This document shows positions 52,194-62,002 of a stretch of 64,000 nucleotides of DNA, piece after piece (the first letter of the stretch is position 1; the number at the start of each line of letters is the position of its first letter). The notes below the pieces were generated by a model. It did no database searches. It was not told the origin of the DNA and worked only from the letters and a program-made list of their open reading frames with translations. The translations under genes and the position numbers were made by a program. The DNA comes from Niabella agricola (lineage in GTDB: Bacteria; Bacteroidota; Bacteroidia; Chitinophagales; Chitinophagaceae), in the NCBI RefSeq assembly GCF_021538615.1, contig NZ_JAJHIZ010000003.1:4464001-4528000 (forward strand), written 5' to 3'.

Positions 52194-53627
52194 ATGGAGA
52201 AAAATGTCGAAAAAATCTGGTCGAATTGTTTAAAGATTATTAAAGACATTGTGGAGTGGCAGCACTATAAAACCTGGTTTGAACCGATTAAAGCAATTTC
52301 ATTAAAAAATAATGTGCTGGTGATCCAGGTCCCCAGCCAATTCTTTTTTGAGTATCTTGAAGAACATTACGTAAATTTATTGGCAAAGACATTGAAGCGT
52401 GAGTTGGGGAAAGAAGCCCGCCTTGAATATCGCATCATGGTCGACAGCGGAAACAGTAAGAATAAACCGCTGACGATGGATGTTACAGGAACGGGGTATA
52501 AAACCTATTCCAATAACGAAATGGATTTTCCGCTCGTGATCAATAATCCTGTAAAGAATCCTTTTGTCATCCCCGGCATTAAAAAAATGCAGATTGACCC
52601 CCAGTTGAACGTCAACTATACGTTTGATGCTTATATTGAGGGCGACTGTAACCGTGTGGCCCGCCGCGCCGGTAAAACGGTGGCAGAAAAACCCGGGGCC
52701 AACTCGTTCAATCCGCTGGTGGTATATGGGGGGGTAGGACTGGGAAAAACCCATCTGGTGCAGGCCATTGGCAATGAGGTAAAGAAAACGCATCCCAATA
52801 AGATCGTTCTGTATGTAAGTTCCGAAAAATTTATTAACCAGTTTATGGATCATAGCCGGAACAATGCGATCAATGATTTTATTCATTTTTATCAGCTGAT
52901 CGACGTGCTGATCGTGGATGATGTACAGTTCTTTAGCAAGGCCGAAAAATCACAGGATGCATTTTTTGCCATCTTCAATCACCTGCATCAGTCAGGAAAA
53001 CAGCTGATCCTTACTTCTGATAAGTCGCCCAAGGACCTGGAAGGGGTACAGGAACGCCTGCTGAGCCGCTTCAGGTGGGGGCTGAGCGCAGATCTCCAGA
53101 TTCCTGATTATGAAACCCGTATCGAGATCCTGGAACGGAAGATGAAGGCCGATGGGCTGGAAATGCCCAAGGAAGTGGTGAAATACATTGCCTATAATAT
53201 TAACAGTAATGTACGGGAGCTGGAGGGCGCGCTGATCTCATTGCTGGCCCAATCTTCTCTCAACCGGAGGGAAATAGACCTGGATCTGGCCAAAAAGGTA
53301 TTGCGCAACTTCATCAAATCTTCCAGTAAGGAAATTACCATCGATACCATTCAGAAAATGGTTTGCGATTATTTTAACGTGCCCTACGACAAATTGCTGC
53401 AAAAAACCCGTAAACGGGAAATTGTACAGGCCCGCCAGATCACGATGTACCTTGCCAAGTCGTTTACCAAGAATAGTCTGAAAACCATTGGGGAGCATTT
53501 TGGAGGAAGGGATCATACAACGGTGATTCACTCCTGTCAGACAGTAAAAGACCTGATGGATACTGACGCCGTTTTTCGTGAAAATGTATTGGAATTGCAC
53601 CAGAAAGTGCAACTGGCTGCCATGTAA
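52194..53627 (+). CDS. dnaA: Chromosomal replication initiator protein DnaA
   Basis: The 477-residue initiator has all four domains: the N-terminal helical domain with WQHYKTWFEPIKAI, a variable linker, the AAA+ domain with GGVGLGKTHLVQAIGNE (Walker A) and DVLIVDDVQFF (Walker B), and the C-terminal DNA-binding domain with GGRDHTTVIHSCQTV. It melts the origin and loads the helicase. Length is normal. A tRNA-Ser gene follows 105 bp later. Confidence 0.99.
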   Translation: MEKNVEKIWSNCLKIIKDIVEWQHYKTWFEPIKAISLKNNVLVIQVPSQFFFEYLEEHYVNLLAKTLKRELGKEARLEYRIMVDSGNSKNKPLTMDVTGTGYKTYSNNEMDFPLVINNPVKNPFVIPGIKKMQIDPQLNVNYTFDAYIEGDCNRVARRAGKTVAEKPGANSFNPLVVYGGVGLGKTHLVQAIGNEVKKTHPNKIVLYVSSEKFINQFMDHSRNNAINDFIHFYQLIDVLIVDDVQFFSKAEKSQDAFFAIFNHLHQSGKQLILTSDKSPKDLEGVQERLLSRFRWGLSADLQIPDYETRIEILERKMKADGLEMPKEVVKYIAYNINSNVRELEGALISLLAQSSLNRREIDLDLAKKVLRNFIKSSSKEITIDTIQKMVCDYFNVPYDKLLQKTRKREIVQARQITMYLAKSFTKNSLKTIGEHFGGRDHTTVIHSCQTVKDLMDTDAVFRENVLELHQKVQLAAM

Positions 53628-53699
53628 GCTGTCAGATTTTTTTTGAGATATTTTTCATGAATTTGCGCACAATTTTTAGTTTATATAGTTGAGTTTCTA

Positions 53700-53707
53700 T
53701 ATTTTTG
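53700..53707 (+). promoter_or_regulatory. -7 promoter element for tRNA-Ser
   Basis: TATTTTTG matches TAnnTTTG exactly and ends 25 bp before the mature tRNA. Confidence 0.5.
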
Positions 53708-53732
53708 CAACCCCTGAAAGGGGATTCAGCCC

Positions 53733-53821
53733 GGTGAGGTGGATGAGTGGCTGAAATCAGTAGTTTGCTAAACTGCCGTACGGGTTAAACTGTACCGCGG
53801 GTTCGAATCCCGCCCTCACCG
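53733..53821 (+). tRNA. tRNA-Ser (anticodon GCT)
   Basis: The acceptor stem GGTGAGG pairs with CCTCACC (53814-53820) and is followed by a G discriminator. The D-stem is GAT/ATC, the anticodon stem is GTAGT/ACTGC with the loop TTGCTAA (anticodon GCT, reading AGC and AGT), a long variable arm GTAC/GTAC marks a class II serine tRNA, and the T-arm is GCGGG-TTCGAAT-CCCGC. CCA is not encoded. Confidence 0.97.
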
Positions 53822-53832
53822 CAAAAAACAGG

Positions 53833-53858
53833 TGCTCCCTTCGGGGAGCATTTTTTTT
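53833..53858 (+). terminator. Rho-independent terminator behind tRNA-Ser
   Basis: TGCTCCC (53833-53839) pairs with GGGAGCA (53844-53850) around a TTCG tetraloop, followed by eight Ts. Confidence 0.93.
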
Positions 53859-53920
53859 ATCAAGGATCCGAGCGAAAAAGACCAATCATATAAAGCCTCA
53901 CTTCTTTAGTAATGCTTCCA

Positions 53921-54121
53921 CTACCGGCCGGAATCATTAGGTGCGCCTTCCCAGGTGCTGGTGTCGTGGGCTTCGTGTTGCTGCGTGCCTGGTGTGGTGG
54001 TGTTGGTATCCGGACTTGTAACCATTCCATTTATGCTGTCTGTTTGACCAGAAGCGTCTTTTGACGGTGTGTTGCAGCTTCCCAGCAGGACTGTTGCAAT
54101 CATCAGTATCAGAATCTTCAT
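53921..54121 (-). CDS. Small lipoprotein of unknown function
   Basis: The ATG at 54121 gives 66 residues: a signal peptide with lipobox (MIATVLLGSC, then NTPSK) and a polar mature part rich in Thr, Ser, Asp and Gln, likely disordered. No family is known. The upstream in-frame start at 54157 would disrupt the signal. Confidence 0.6.
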   Translation of the reverse strand: MKILILMIATVLLGSCNTPSKDASGQTDSINGMVTSPDTNTTTPGTQQHEAHDTSTWEGAPNDSGR

Positions 54122-54160
54122 ATAAAATATTTTAAGGTGCTTTGATGAATCTGCCAAATA

Positions 54161-54210
54161 CCATACCGGGAAACTTGTAATCGTTTTGTTGCAGACGATG
54201 CCCGGTATGG
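54161..54210 (-). terminator. Inverted repeat between the DUF72 and small lipoprotein genes
   Basis: CCATACCGGG at 54161-54170 and CCCGGTATGG at 54201-54210 are perfect inverse arms, and ATCGT/ACGAT (54180-54184, 54195-54199) pairs inside. It follows the DUF72 stop on the minus strand but the T-run after it is weak. Confidence 0.5.
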
Positions 54211-54216
54211 CGATTC

Positions 54217-54942
54217 CTATTTCTTGGCGTTATGCTGAATGGCTAACTGCTTTAAAAAATAAGCATTGGTATACCCGCTTTCAAAAGTGGTATTGTTGAA
54301 GAATATAAATGCGTCTTTTCCTGCGGGTAGTTCCTGATATAGCTGTACCAGTTCTTTTTCAGAATAGGACGACTGAAACAAATCGGGTACACCATGCATC
54401 CGGCGGTACAAAAAGTTACCGGTAATCATATTGCCGGCGGGAAGGCCCGGATAGCTGACACTGCAGAAATTGATGCGGTGTTTGCAAAGAAGATCAAATA
54501 CTTCCTGCCGCCACCAGGAAACATGGCGGAACTCAATTACATTCCGGTTATCCAGAGATAATTGTTCCGCCACATTTGTTAATCGTTCTTCCGAAAATGT
54601 ATAGGAAGGAGGCATTTGGTACAGCACACTGCTTAGTTTGTTGCCCAGCGCCGCTTGTATAACCTCCATGAATTCCTGTATCGTATCCGCAACACCCGTC
54701 AGTCGCTTTATATGTGTAATAACCTTAGGTGCTTTTACAGAAAACAGAAAATCAGGTGGTGTCAGGTTCGCCGATTTTATTAAGGACGCTACGGTTGGAA
54801 ACCGGTAGAAAGTATGATTTAGTTCGAGTGTGTTAAATTGAGTTGCATAGTATTGCAGCCATTTAGACGCCGGCAGTTGATCCGGATAAAACCTGCCTTT
54901 CCAATAAGGATAACTATAGCCTGATGTTCCAATGTAATACAT
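54217..54942 (-). CDS. DUF72 (YecE-like) protein
   Basis: The 241-residue TIM-barrel protein begins YIGTSGYSYPYWKGRFYP, followed by LQYYATQFNTLELNHTFYRFP, both DUF72 hallmarks, and has EFRHVSWW and FLYRRMHG later. The biochemical role of the family is not established. It is a single gene closed by an inverted repeat. Confidence 0.95.
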   Translation of the reverse strand: MYYIGTSGYSYPYWKGRFYPDQLPASKWLQYYATQFNTLELNHTFYRFPTVASLIKSANLTPPDFLFSVKAPKVITHIKRLTGVADTIQEFMEVIQAALGNKLSSVLYQMPPSYTFSEERLTNVAEQLSLDNRNVIEFRHVSWWRQEVFDLLCKHRINFCSVSYPGLPAGNMITGNFLYRRMHGVPDLFQSSYSEKELVQLYQELPAGKDAFIFFNNTTFESGYTNAYFLKQLAIQHNAKK

Positions 54943-55032
54943 CTTTACATAAATGGAAAACTGTGTGGTGATGAAAAATATTGCGCATGGTTTAAAATGC
55001 CGCGGATGCTTTGTTTCTTTATAGTAACAGGG

Positions 55033-55197
55033 TTACGGGACATTTCTTTTTCCCATAAAAAAGGACAGTATAAAAAGAATCAGGAAAATAACGAATAGCA
55101 CTTTTGCAATGCCTGCAAAAGCCGCGGCCACTCCTGTAAAGCCCAATATTGCTGCAATAACCGCAATAACTAAAAATGTGATGGTCCAACGTAACAT
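55033..55197 (-). CDS. DUF1328 small membrane protein
   Basis: The ATG at 55197 gives 54 residues with two hydrophobic helices around an [20 protein letters not shown] block, the DUF1328/YtjA pattern. These short inner-membrane proteins are common near stress genes and of unknown role. The longer frame from 55359 is an artefact. The 287-bp gap to the AraC gene (55198-55484) shows no gene. Confidence 0.88.
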   Translation of the reverse strand: MLRWTITFLVIAVIAAILGFTGVAAAFAGIAKVLFVIFLILFILSFFMGKRNVP

Positions 55198-55484
55198 AAA
55201 AAATGTATTTAAGTAAGAAAAAATGCTATACAAAGCAAACTTCGAACAAGCCCCGTTTAATGAAAAACAAGAACTATACCAACAGGGGATGACTGCAGCA
55301 CCCTTAATGGCGTTGTAATCATCATCATCTAAAGGAGTGCTCTTCGTTAATATGCGCATACATGGGGAATTTTTAACGCAATGGGGAAGAACTTCAACAC
55401 GTAAGGCAAGGCCGCCTCAGCGTTCAATTGCTGCATCATTAATCTGTTTGAGGCATTGGAGAGTTGACAACAAACTGTATTAGG

Positions 55485-56375
55485 TTATTTGTTTTTAAAG
55501 TGTTTGGGAGAGATTCCCATGATTTTTTTGAAAACCCTCGAAAAATGATATTGGTCTTCATAGCCGAGGCTATAGGAGATGGTTTTGATGTTGTGCGAGT
55601 TATCCATCAACATCTGGCAAGCCTTCTGTATTTTCAGGGAGGTGAATAAATGGATTGGACTGGATTTGACCTGTTTTTTAAACAAAGCGGAGAGATGGGA
55701 AGATGAAAGTCCAACCTCAGTGCTGATCTCATCCAAACGCAGGGGCTTGTCAAGGTTTTGTTTCATAAAGGTGATGCACTGCTGGATGATGTCGTTCTCA
55801 TTGGCGGATAATTTTATCTGCGTATTCTGGAACGAGGAAAGGTAGGCATGCACGGAGCTGCAACTGTAAATAATATTATCAGCATTGTTCATTAATTCCA
55901 GATGTTGGATAATGTCGTAGAAAATAAGCTGTCGTGAAGTGCTGACCACAGCGCTTACCGGAACCCTTCCCTGTGTTTTTGTAAGTAGCCGGTAATAGAA
56001 GTCTGCATCTGCGCCGGAGAAGTGGAGCCAGTAAATGCTCCAGGGATCTTTTTCATGGGCGCCATAGTGATGGGCGGTGCCCGCCGGTATAATAAAGAAT
56101 TCGTTGGATTTTACTTCGTATAATTTATCCTCAATGGAATACCAGCCCCGTCCTTTTACACAATAAATTAAAATATACTGGGAACAACCTTTTGGACGCT
56201 CGCGGTCATGGTGTGCGGCATTGGGATAGTAACCGATATCGGTGATGTAAAGTTTTTTGCAAAAAATATGCTGCGCACAGAACTGGACTTTAGCCTGCGG
56301 CAGAATACAGGTCAGCTGGCCGGCAAAGCCTTCCATTTTTTTCAACGTGCTGCTGCTTGTATTGACTGGCTTCAT
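55485..56375 (-). CDS. AraC family transcriptional regulator
   Basis: The 296-residue regulator has an N-terminal cupin sugar-sensing domain (YILIYCVKGRGWYSIE, FIIPAGTAHHYGAHEKDPWSIYWLHFSG) and a C-terminal pair of helix-turn-helix motifs (LRLDEISTEVGLSSSHLSALFKK, then IKTISYSLGYEDQYHFSRVFKK). It is divergent from the susC at 57000 with a 624-bp gap full of dyads, which suggests that it controls that locus. Confidence 0.95.
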   Translation of the reverse strand: MKPVNTSSSTLKKMEGFAGQLTCILPQAKVQFCAQHIFCKKLYITDIGYYPNAAHHDRERPKGCSQYILIYCVKGRGWYSIEDKLYEVKSNEFFIIPAGTAHHYGAHEKDPWSIYWLHFSGADADFYYRLLTKTQGRVPVSAVVSTSRQLIFYDIIQHLELMNNADNIIYSCSSVHAYLSSFQNTQIKLSANENDIIQQCITFMKQNLDKPLRLDEISTEVGLSSSHLSALFKKQVKSSPIHLFTSLKIQKACQMLMDNSHNIKTISYSLGYEDQYHFSRVFKKIMGISPKHFKNK

Positions 56376-56835
56376 GGAACAAACCGTTTTTTTATTGCGG
56401 AACCAACCGCCCGGGTAATAGGAATGTAAATGTATCTATATTTTTTTTATAGCTGTTGCTTCTGTGTAAAAATGATCGGGGCTTTCCTTGTTATTCCGAT
56501 AGTAGTTGTACGCAATTGATGCGCCCGGCTTTCGGGATTTGATGAGTGCAGACGGGGTGGAGGGAACGGTGGTTACACGAAGCGTAGGCGGCAGGCCTTG
56601 TCTTTCACCTGGTGATTTACCAGGATGCAGGCGCGGTGGTCAATTAATAAATGACAAAGATGGCAGCGTAAAAAAATCCATTATTTTCCCTGGAATGTCT
56701 ATTTCCTTGGCCCTCGTTTTATTAGAATTTTACACCATTATGTGAAAGAGAAGGGGAAGCGTGAAAACAGGTCGTCTGCAACGCTGCTGCTATGTGTTCA
56801 CTAACGAGGTTGCCTGAACCGGTTTTAGATGGGAT

Positions 56836-56938
56836 GCGTATTAAATCCGTTAACGAATTTGCTTAATACGCGTCGGGAGGCATCGAGTATCGATTTTCCG
56901 CTTTTTTAGATAACGGTTGGTCTTTTATCCAGATAAAA
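56836..56938 (+). promoter_or_regulatory. Candidate operators between the AraC gene and susC
   Basis: GCGTATTAA (56836-56844) and TTAATACGC (56863-56871) form perfect 9-bp inverse arms that enclose the palindrome CGTTAACG (56848-56855). Then AGATAACG (56908) and AGATAAAACG (56931) make a direct repeat 23 bp apart, and TTTTATC/GATAAAA (56923-56938) is a 7-bp dyad. AACGGTTG (56912-56919) also occurs in the second susC promoter arms. The preceding 460 bp of the gap show nothing clear. Confidence 0.45.
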
Positions 56939-56950
56939 CGTATGCTCCCG

Positions 56951-56990
56951 GCAGGAAGCCCGATAATTCCGGGCAACAGCTCCTGCTTTT
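56951..56990 (+). promoter_or_regulatory. Hairpin and short T-run in the susC leader
   Basis: GCAGGA/TCCTGC (56951-56956, 56981-56986) closes an inner stem GCCCG/CGGGC (56958-56962, 56970-56974), followed by TTTT at 56987-56990, 9 bp before the start codon. It resembles an attenuator or a ribosome-site shield. Confidence 0.45.
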
Positions 56991-56999
56991 ATTATTAAA

Positions 57000-59900
57000 A
57001 TGGCTATTATGTTATTAAGATTGTTATTTGCCACTTTTCTGGTTGTTTCGTTTGGTGTGCAGGCTGCCTTTGCCGGTTCCGGTATTGAGTATTATAAAAT
57101 GCGGCAGGTTTCCGGTATCGTAACCGATCAGCAAACCGGAGCGCCGCTGCGGGGCGTTAACGTTACCGTTAAAGAAACTGGAGTGGGAACTTCGTCGGAT
57201 CAGGAGGGGCGTTATTCATTGGTGATTCCGGATGGTGTTTCCAATGCAATACTTGTTTTTTCACTGGTCGGCTATCATACGCTGGAACAGCCGGTGGGCC
57301 AGCAATCAGCGCTCAATGTAATGCTGACCGCCGAACAAAAAGAGATGGATGCAGTGGTGGTAGTGGGGTATGGAGAACAAAAGAAGTTAACGGTTACCGG
57401 AGCGATTGCCACCGTATCGGGAAGCGACCTGGTAAAAGCGCCAGTTGCGGGAATCAGTAACGCGTTGATTGGGATGGCCCCGGGGTTGCAGGCTATCCAG
57501 ACATCGGGCGAGTTTGGCAACGACAAGGCTACAATTCTGATCCGGGGTATGGCTACCCTGAATTCGGGTGGCCGAAGTCCGTTGATACTTATCGACGGTG
57601 TGCAGCGTGATACCTACAATAACCTTGATCCGAATGAAATCGAATCCATCAGCATCCTGAAAGATGCTTCCTCAACAGCCGTTTACGGGGTGCGTGGTGC
57701 CAACGGGGTAATTCTTATAACTACCAAACAGGGAAAAGCCGGCCGGCCGCAGGTAAATATTACCGCCAATGCCGCGGCCATTCAACCCACGATCCTTCCC
57801 AAATACCTTAATTCCTACGATTATGCCGTACTGCGCAACGAAGCCGAACGCAACGGGGGGATCGCCGCAGATAAATTAACCTTTACGCCGGAAGACCTTG
57901 AGCTTTACAAATCCGGTGCGGATCCTGTTTTTCACCCGAGCAAGAACTGGATCGAAGCGTTGATCAAACCTTATTCCTTCCAGCAATCCTATAATGCCAA
58001 TATCTCCGGAGGAACGGAAAAGGTACGCTATTACACTTCACTGGGATATTTCAATCAGAGCGGAGGTTATCAGCAGCCCGAACAAAGCCTGGGTTTTCCC
58101 TATAAACAAAAGTATGATAAGTACAATGTACGGATGAACTTTGATTTTAAACTGAGCCAGGATCTGCTGATTCAGGTAAAGCTGGGCAACCAGATCACGG
58201 ACAATAGTATCCCCAACGGCGGTGCCTGGGCGACCTTTGATAAAGCGGCCAATCGTCCGCCGATGACCAGTCCTTTGTTTATCGATGGCAAATACATCGA
58301 ACGTGTGATCGGCTTACCGGGGGCCGTGCCCAACTTTAACCCCTGGGGAGACGCAGGGCCCACAAGTGCTTCCGGCGCCTTCCTGACGGAGCAATATTCC
58401 AGCACACTCAATACCAATCTCCAGATCACCTATAAGCTGGATCGTATCACGAGAGGACTGAGTGTACGGGCTATGGGTGCCTATGACAGCTATTACCTGA
58501 AGAATAAAACCCAGAGTAAAAATTTTCCTAAATGGACGGTTATAAAGGATGCAGAGGCTCCCGGGGGTTACCGGCTGTATCAAAGCGCGGATGATGGCCC
58601 GTTTACCGGTATCTCCGAGGCTGTAGGTGACGCCAATAAATGGCGGAAAGTTTATACCGAAGCGGCGATAGAATACAAACGTGGTTTTAACGGGCACAAC
58701 GTTTCGGGGCTGGTACTGGGTAATTTTTCCCGCGAAGTAAGGCCCAGCCTGCTTTATAAATTACCGCATGTATACCTCGGCATGGTATCAAGGGTTACGT
58801 ACGATTATAAGAACCGGTATCTCACCGAGCTGAATATGGGTTATAACGGTTCGGAGAATTTTCCCGAAGGTAAACGCTACGGCTTTTTCCCTTCCGTTTC
58901 CCTTGGCTGGGTACTTTCTAATGAAGCTTTTTTCCCAAAAAACAGCTGGCTCAGCTTTGTAAAATTCCGGGGTTCTTACGGAGTGGTGGGGAATGACGAA
59001 ATTGGCGGGCAACGCTACCTGTACCTGGATCCGCCGTTTAGTTTGAATAACGGAGGCAACCAGGCTGTTGTATTTGGAAACCCCGGTGTGGATTTTGCCC
59101 GGTACAATGTTTATAATGAAGGTGCCATCGGGAACCCGGATGTGACCTGGGAAAAGTCGAAGAAGTTGGATATCGGTGCAGAGGTGAAATTCCTGGATGA
59201 CCGCCTTTCTTTTACCGGGGATTATTTTGAAGAAAAAAGGAACAATATCCTCTGGTACCTGTCTACCGTTCCGGAACTGGTTGCTGCTACATTGCCGCCT
59301 GCCAATATCGGCAAGGTGAATAATCACGGGTATGAGCTGGAACTCAGCTATACCGGGCAAACCGCCCAGCTGCAATACTGGGCAAAAGCCAGTTATGCAT
59401 TTGCCCGCAATGAAATTATTTTCCAGGATGAACCCGACCGTAAATACGATTATTTAAGACGTACCGGCAAACCCATGCAGCAATATTTCGGACTGACCTT
59501 CGAAGGGTTTTATAACTCCTGGGAGGAAATCAATGATCCGAACCGGCCTAAATCTAAATGGGAAGGTGCCGGTCTGCAACCCGGAGATATGAAATATAAA
59601 GACCTGGATGGAAACGGCGTCATTGATGAAGACGATATGGGGCCGGTAGGCAATTCCGACTGGCCGGAAGTTACCTATAGTCTGTCAGGTGGCTTCTCGT
59701 GGAAAGGGCTTGATCTGAGTATCCTGGTACAGAGCACGGATCACGTATCGGCCAGCTTTGCTTCTGCCGCGGCTTATCCGTTCGTGTCTTCCTGGGGTAG
59801 TGCACAGCAATGGCACCTGGAGCGCTGGACGCCGGAACGGTATGCCAACGGAGAACCCATCTCCTTTCCACGGGTAGAGGTTTCCCCGGACCGGCAGCAC

Positions 59901-60155
59901 AATTACCAGGCCTCCAGCTTTTGGGTGCAGGATGCGTCGTATATCCGCCTGAAAAACATGGAACTAGGTTACCGCTTTACGTCGCAGGCCCTGAAGCGTA
60001 TGGGCATGAGCAGCCTGCGTATCTATGTAAGCGGCAATAACCTGCTTACCCGGAGCCATTTCAAATACAGCAAGGACCCGGATGCGCGCGAGCTTTGGGG
60101 CCGTACCTATCCTCCCATGCGGGTGTTTAACGGCGGCATCAATCTATCATTCTAA
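57000..60155 (+). CDS. SusC/RagA-type TonB-dependent outer-membrane transporter
   Basis: The 1051-residue protein has a signal peptide (to about residue 26), a carboxypeptidase-regulatory-like domain (VSGIVTDQQTGAPLRGVNVTV, SLVGY), the DAVVVVGYGEQKK junction, a plug with ILIRGMATL, LILIDGVQRD and the classical SusC signature VYGVRGANGVILITTKQGK, and a full barrel ending in FNGGINLSF with a terminal Phe. A downstream ATG at 57009 is also possible. It heads a locus of SusC, SusD and a second SusC and faces an AraC regulator. The imported glycan or other oligomer cannot be told. Confidence 0.97.
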   Translation: MAIMLLRLLFATFLVVSFGVQAAFAGSGIEYYKMRQVSGIVTDQQTGAPLRGVNVTVKETGVGTSSDQEGRYSLVIPDGVSNAILVFSLVGYHTLEQPVGQQSALNVMLTAEQKEMDAVVVVGYGEQKKLTVTGAIATVSGSDLVKAPVAGISNALIGMAPGLQAIQTSGEFGNDKATILIRGMATLNSGGRSPLILIDGVQRDTYNNLDPNEIESISILKDASSTAVYGVRGANGVILITTKQGKAGRPQVNITANAAAIQPTILPKYLNSYDYAVLRNEAERNGGIAADKLTFTPEDLELYKSGADPVFHPSKNWIEALIKPYSFQQSYNANISGGTEKVRYYTSLGYFNQSGGYQQPEQSLGFPYKQKYDKYNVRMNFDFKLSQDLLIQVKLGNQITDNSIPNGGAWATFDKAANRPPMTSPLFIDGKYIERVIGLPGAVPNFNPWGDAGPTSASGAFLTEQYSSTLNTNLQITYKLDRITRGLSVRAMGAYDSYYLKNKTQSKNFPKWTVIKDAEAPGGYRLYQSADDGPFTGISEAVGDANKWRKVYTEAAIEYKRGFNGHNVSGLVLGNFSREVRPSLLYKLPHVYLGMVSRVTYDYKNRYLTELNMGYNGSENFPEGKRYGFFPSVSLGWVLSNEAFFPKNSWLSFVKFRGSYGVVGNDEIGGQRYLYLDPPFSLNNGGNQAVVFGNPGVDFARYNVYNEGAIGNPDVTWEKSKKLDIGAEVKFLDDRLSFTGDYFEEKRNNILWYLSTVPELVAATLPPANIGKVNNHGYELELSYTGQTAQLQYWAKASYAFARNEIIFQDEPDRKYDYLRRTGKPMQQYFGLTFEGFYNSWEEINDPNRPKSKWEGAGLQPGDMKYKDLDGNGVIDEDDMGPVGNSDWPEVTYSLSGGFSWKGLDLSILVQSTDHVSASFASAAAYPFVSSWGSAQQWHLERWTPERYANGEPISFPRVEVSPDRQHNYQASSFWVQDASYIRLKNMELGYRFTSQALKRMGMSSLRIYVSGNNLLTRSHFKYSKDPDARELWGRTYPPMRVFNGGINLSF

Positions 60156-60170
60156 GGTAACAGTCTTCAT

Positions 60171-61970
60171 ATGAAACGAAGCATAATAAATATACTAATG
60201 AAACCAATCGTTTTCAATACATTGATTTTATGGAGCATTGCATGCCTGCTGCTCAGCTCCTGTAACAAGTACCTGGAAAAGCCGGAGAGCAGCGATATCA
60301 AACTGGAAGATGTGTTTGCTTCAAAGGACCGCACCGAACAATTCCTCTGGAGTGTGTACCGGACCTGTTCTATTTTTGAATTCCCTTATTACTGGGCTTC
60401 CGGGGAGAATGGTTATTATCATTATGGTGCTACTTACACCATAGTCGCGGCGGCGGATGATGAGGCCGATGCCTATTCCAATATCACCGGTGCAGAGGCC
60501 TTTAATAAAGGCAACTGGGGCTCCAGTGATATTTACTGGTATGAATTCCGGAGTGAGTTTTGTTACAAGGGCATCCGCAACGCCAATATTTTTATTGAGA
60601 ATATTGACAAATCGCCTTTCTCCAACACCGAGAAGGCCTCCATGAAGGCAGAAGCCATTTTTTTAAGGGCATTGATGCATTTCGATCTGATGCAGCGGCT
60701 GGGCGGTATTGCCATTGTGGACAAAGTATTAAAAGTAAGCAGTGCGGCGGATATCCCCGAAGTGCGGATACCCCGGAGCACTTATGCAGAAACCGTAAAC
60801 TTTATAGTGAACAGCTGCGATGAAGCGGCAAAAAATCTGCCCAGCAGCTATGAAAGCAAATATCGGGGACGTATTGTCAAAGGCGCCGCACTGGCATTAA
60901 AAGCACGGGTGCTGTTATATGCTGCCAGCCCCCTGTTTAATACGGCACAGTCCTATATACCGGTGGGCGACCCCAAACTGCGCGAACTGATCGGGTATAC
61001 CAGCTATGATCCCAACCGCTGGAAACTGGCAGCAGATGCCAGTAAAGCTGTGCTGGACTGGGCTGCCAATGAAAGCGGCTGGTGCGAACTGTATAAAGGC
61101 AAGAGCAATCCTGTTGACCGTTATGAAGAGATCTTTATCAACCCCAGTGTGAACGAAACCATTCTGGATGCAGGATTGATGGGTACCAGCACCAATAACT
61201 ACTATGTCCGGTTTATGACACCGGGAACAGTTGTATACACCGGATCGGATCCGATCAATATCGGGGTTACATTAAATTTTACAAAGTTTTATCAGAAGGC
61301 AGACGGTACGGATCAGGTTTGGAATGAGCAGGAAGGTGTAGACTATCCTTATGCGCAGTACCGGCAGAAATTAAAGGAACTCGATCCGCGGTTCCAGGCT
61401 TCAGTATTTTATTCCGGTGAAGAATGGACAAGAGGTACCGGAACGGTATATCATTTCTATGAGCAGCATGGCAAGTTGCTGGATGCCTACAACGGCGTGG
61501 GGTTCCTGAGAAAGTTTGCCAAGGGCGTCAGTAACGGTTCCAATCCGCCCCCTAAATGGATCACGTTCCGCCTGGCGGAGTTTTACCTCAACTATGCGGA
61601 AGCACTGAACGAACAAAACGGAGATGCCGGTCAGATCACCTGGGCATTGAATGAAGTGCGCCGTCGGGTAAATATGCCGGATTATAGTTACACCAACCAG
61701 GAAGATATGCGCAGGAAGATACGCCGGGAGCGGGGTGTGGAACTCGCTTTTGAGGAACACCGCTATTTTGATGTACGGCGGTGGATGATTGCCGGAGATG
61801 AAGGTGTGATGCGGGGTGGAATGTACGGATTGCGTTTAAAGGGGGGCGCCAATCCCACCTACCGCCTGGAAAAATTTGAAGACCGGGTATGGAATGACAA
61901 GATGTACCTGTACCCGTTCCGCGTCAGTGAGATCAACCTGGGATATATCCAGCAAAATCCCGGTTGGTAA
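60171..61970 (+). CDS. RagB/SusD family nutrient-binding lipoprotein
   Basis: The 599-residue protein has a signal peptide and lipobox (LLLSSC, then NKYLEKP); a start at 60198 would give a tighter signal. It is of the classical SusD type: FLRALMHFDLMQRLGG, RGRIVKGAALALKARVLLYAASPLFN, RLAEFYLNYAEALNEQNG and RRERGVELAFEEHRYFDVRRW near the end. It is the surface lid of the preceding SusC, 15 bp upstream. Confidence 0.97.
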   Translation: MKRSIINILMKPIVFNTLILWSIACLLLSSCNKYLEKPESSDIKLEDVFASKDRTEQFLWSVYRTCSIFEFPYYWASGENGYYHYGATYTIVAAADDEADAYSNITGAEAFNKGNWGSSDIYWYEFRSEFCYKGIRNANIFIENIDKSPFSNTEKASMKAEAIFLRALMHFDLMQRLGGIAIVDKVLKVSSAADIPEVRIPRSTYAETVNFIVNSCDEAAKNLPSSYESKYRGRIVKGAALALKARVLLYAASPLFNTAQSYIPVGDPKLRELIGYTSYDPNRWKLAADASKAVLDWAANESGWCELYKGKSNPVDRYEEIFINPSVNETILDAGLMGTSTNNYYVRFMTPGTVVYTGSDPINIGVTLNFTKFYQKADGTDQVWNEQEGVDYPYAQYRQKLKELDPRFQASVFYSGEEWTRGTGTVYHFYEQHGKLLDAYNGVGFLRKFAKGVSNGSNPPPKWITFRLAEFYLNYAEALNEQNGDAGQITWALNEVRRRVNMPDYSYTNQEDMRRKIRRERGVELAFEEHRYFDVRRWMIAGDEGVMRGGMYGLRLKGGANPTYRLEKFEDRVWNDKMYLYPFRVSEINLGYIQQNPGW

Positions 61971-62002
61971 CGGTTATAAATGTACACGCATAAAAGAATG
62001 CA

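Noticed and set aside
56506..56745. 79-codon frame in the AraC/susC gap
   Set aside because: Composition is not protein-like and there is no ribosome site; the region is more likely regulatory.
58788..59375. Long minus-strand frame of 195 codons inside susC
   Set aside because: Shadow of the strongly coding plus strand; no family-like motifs.
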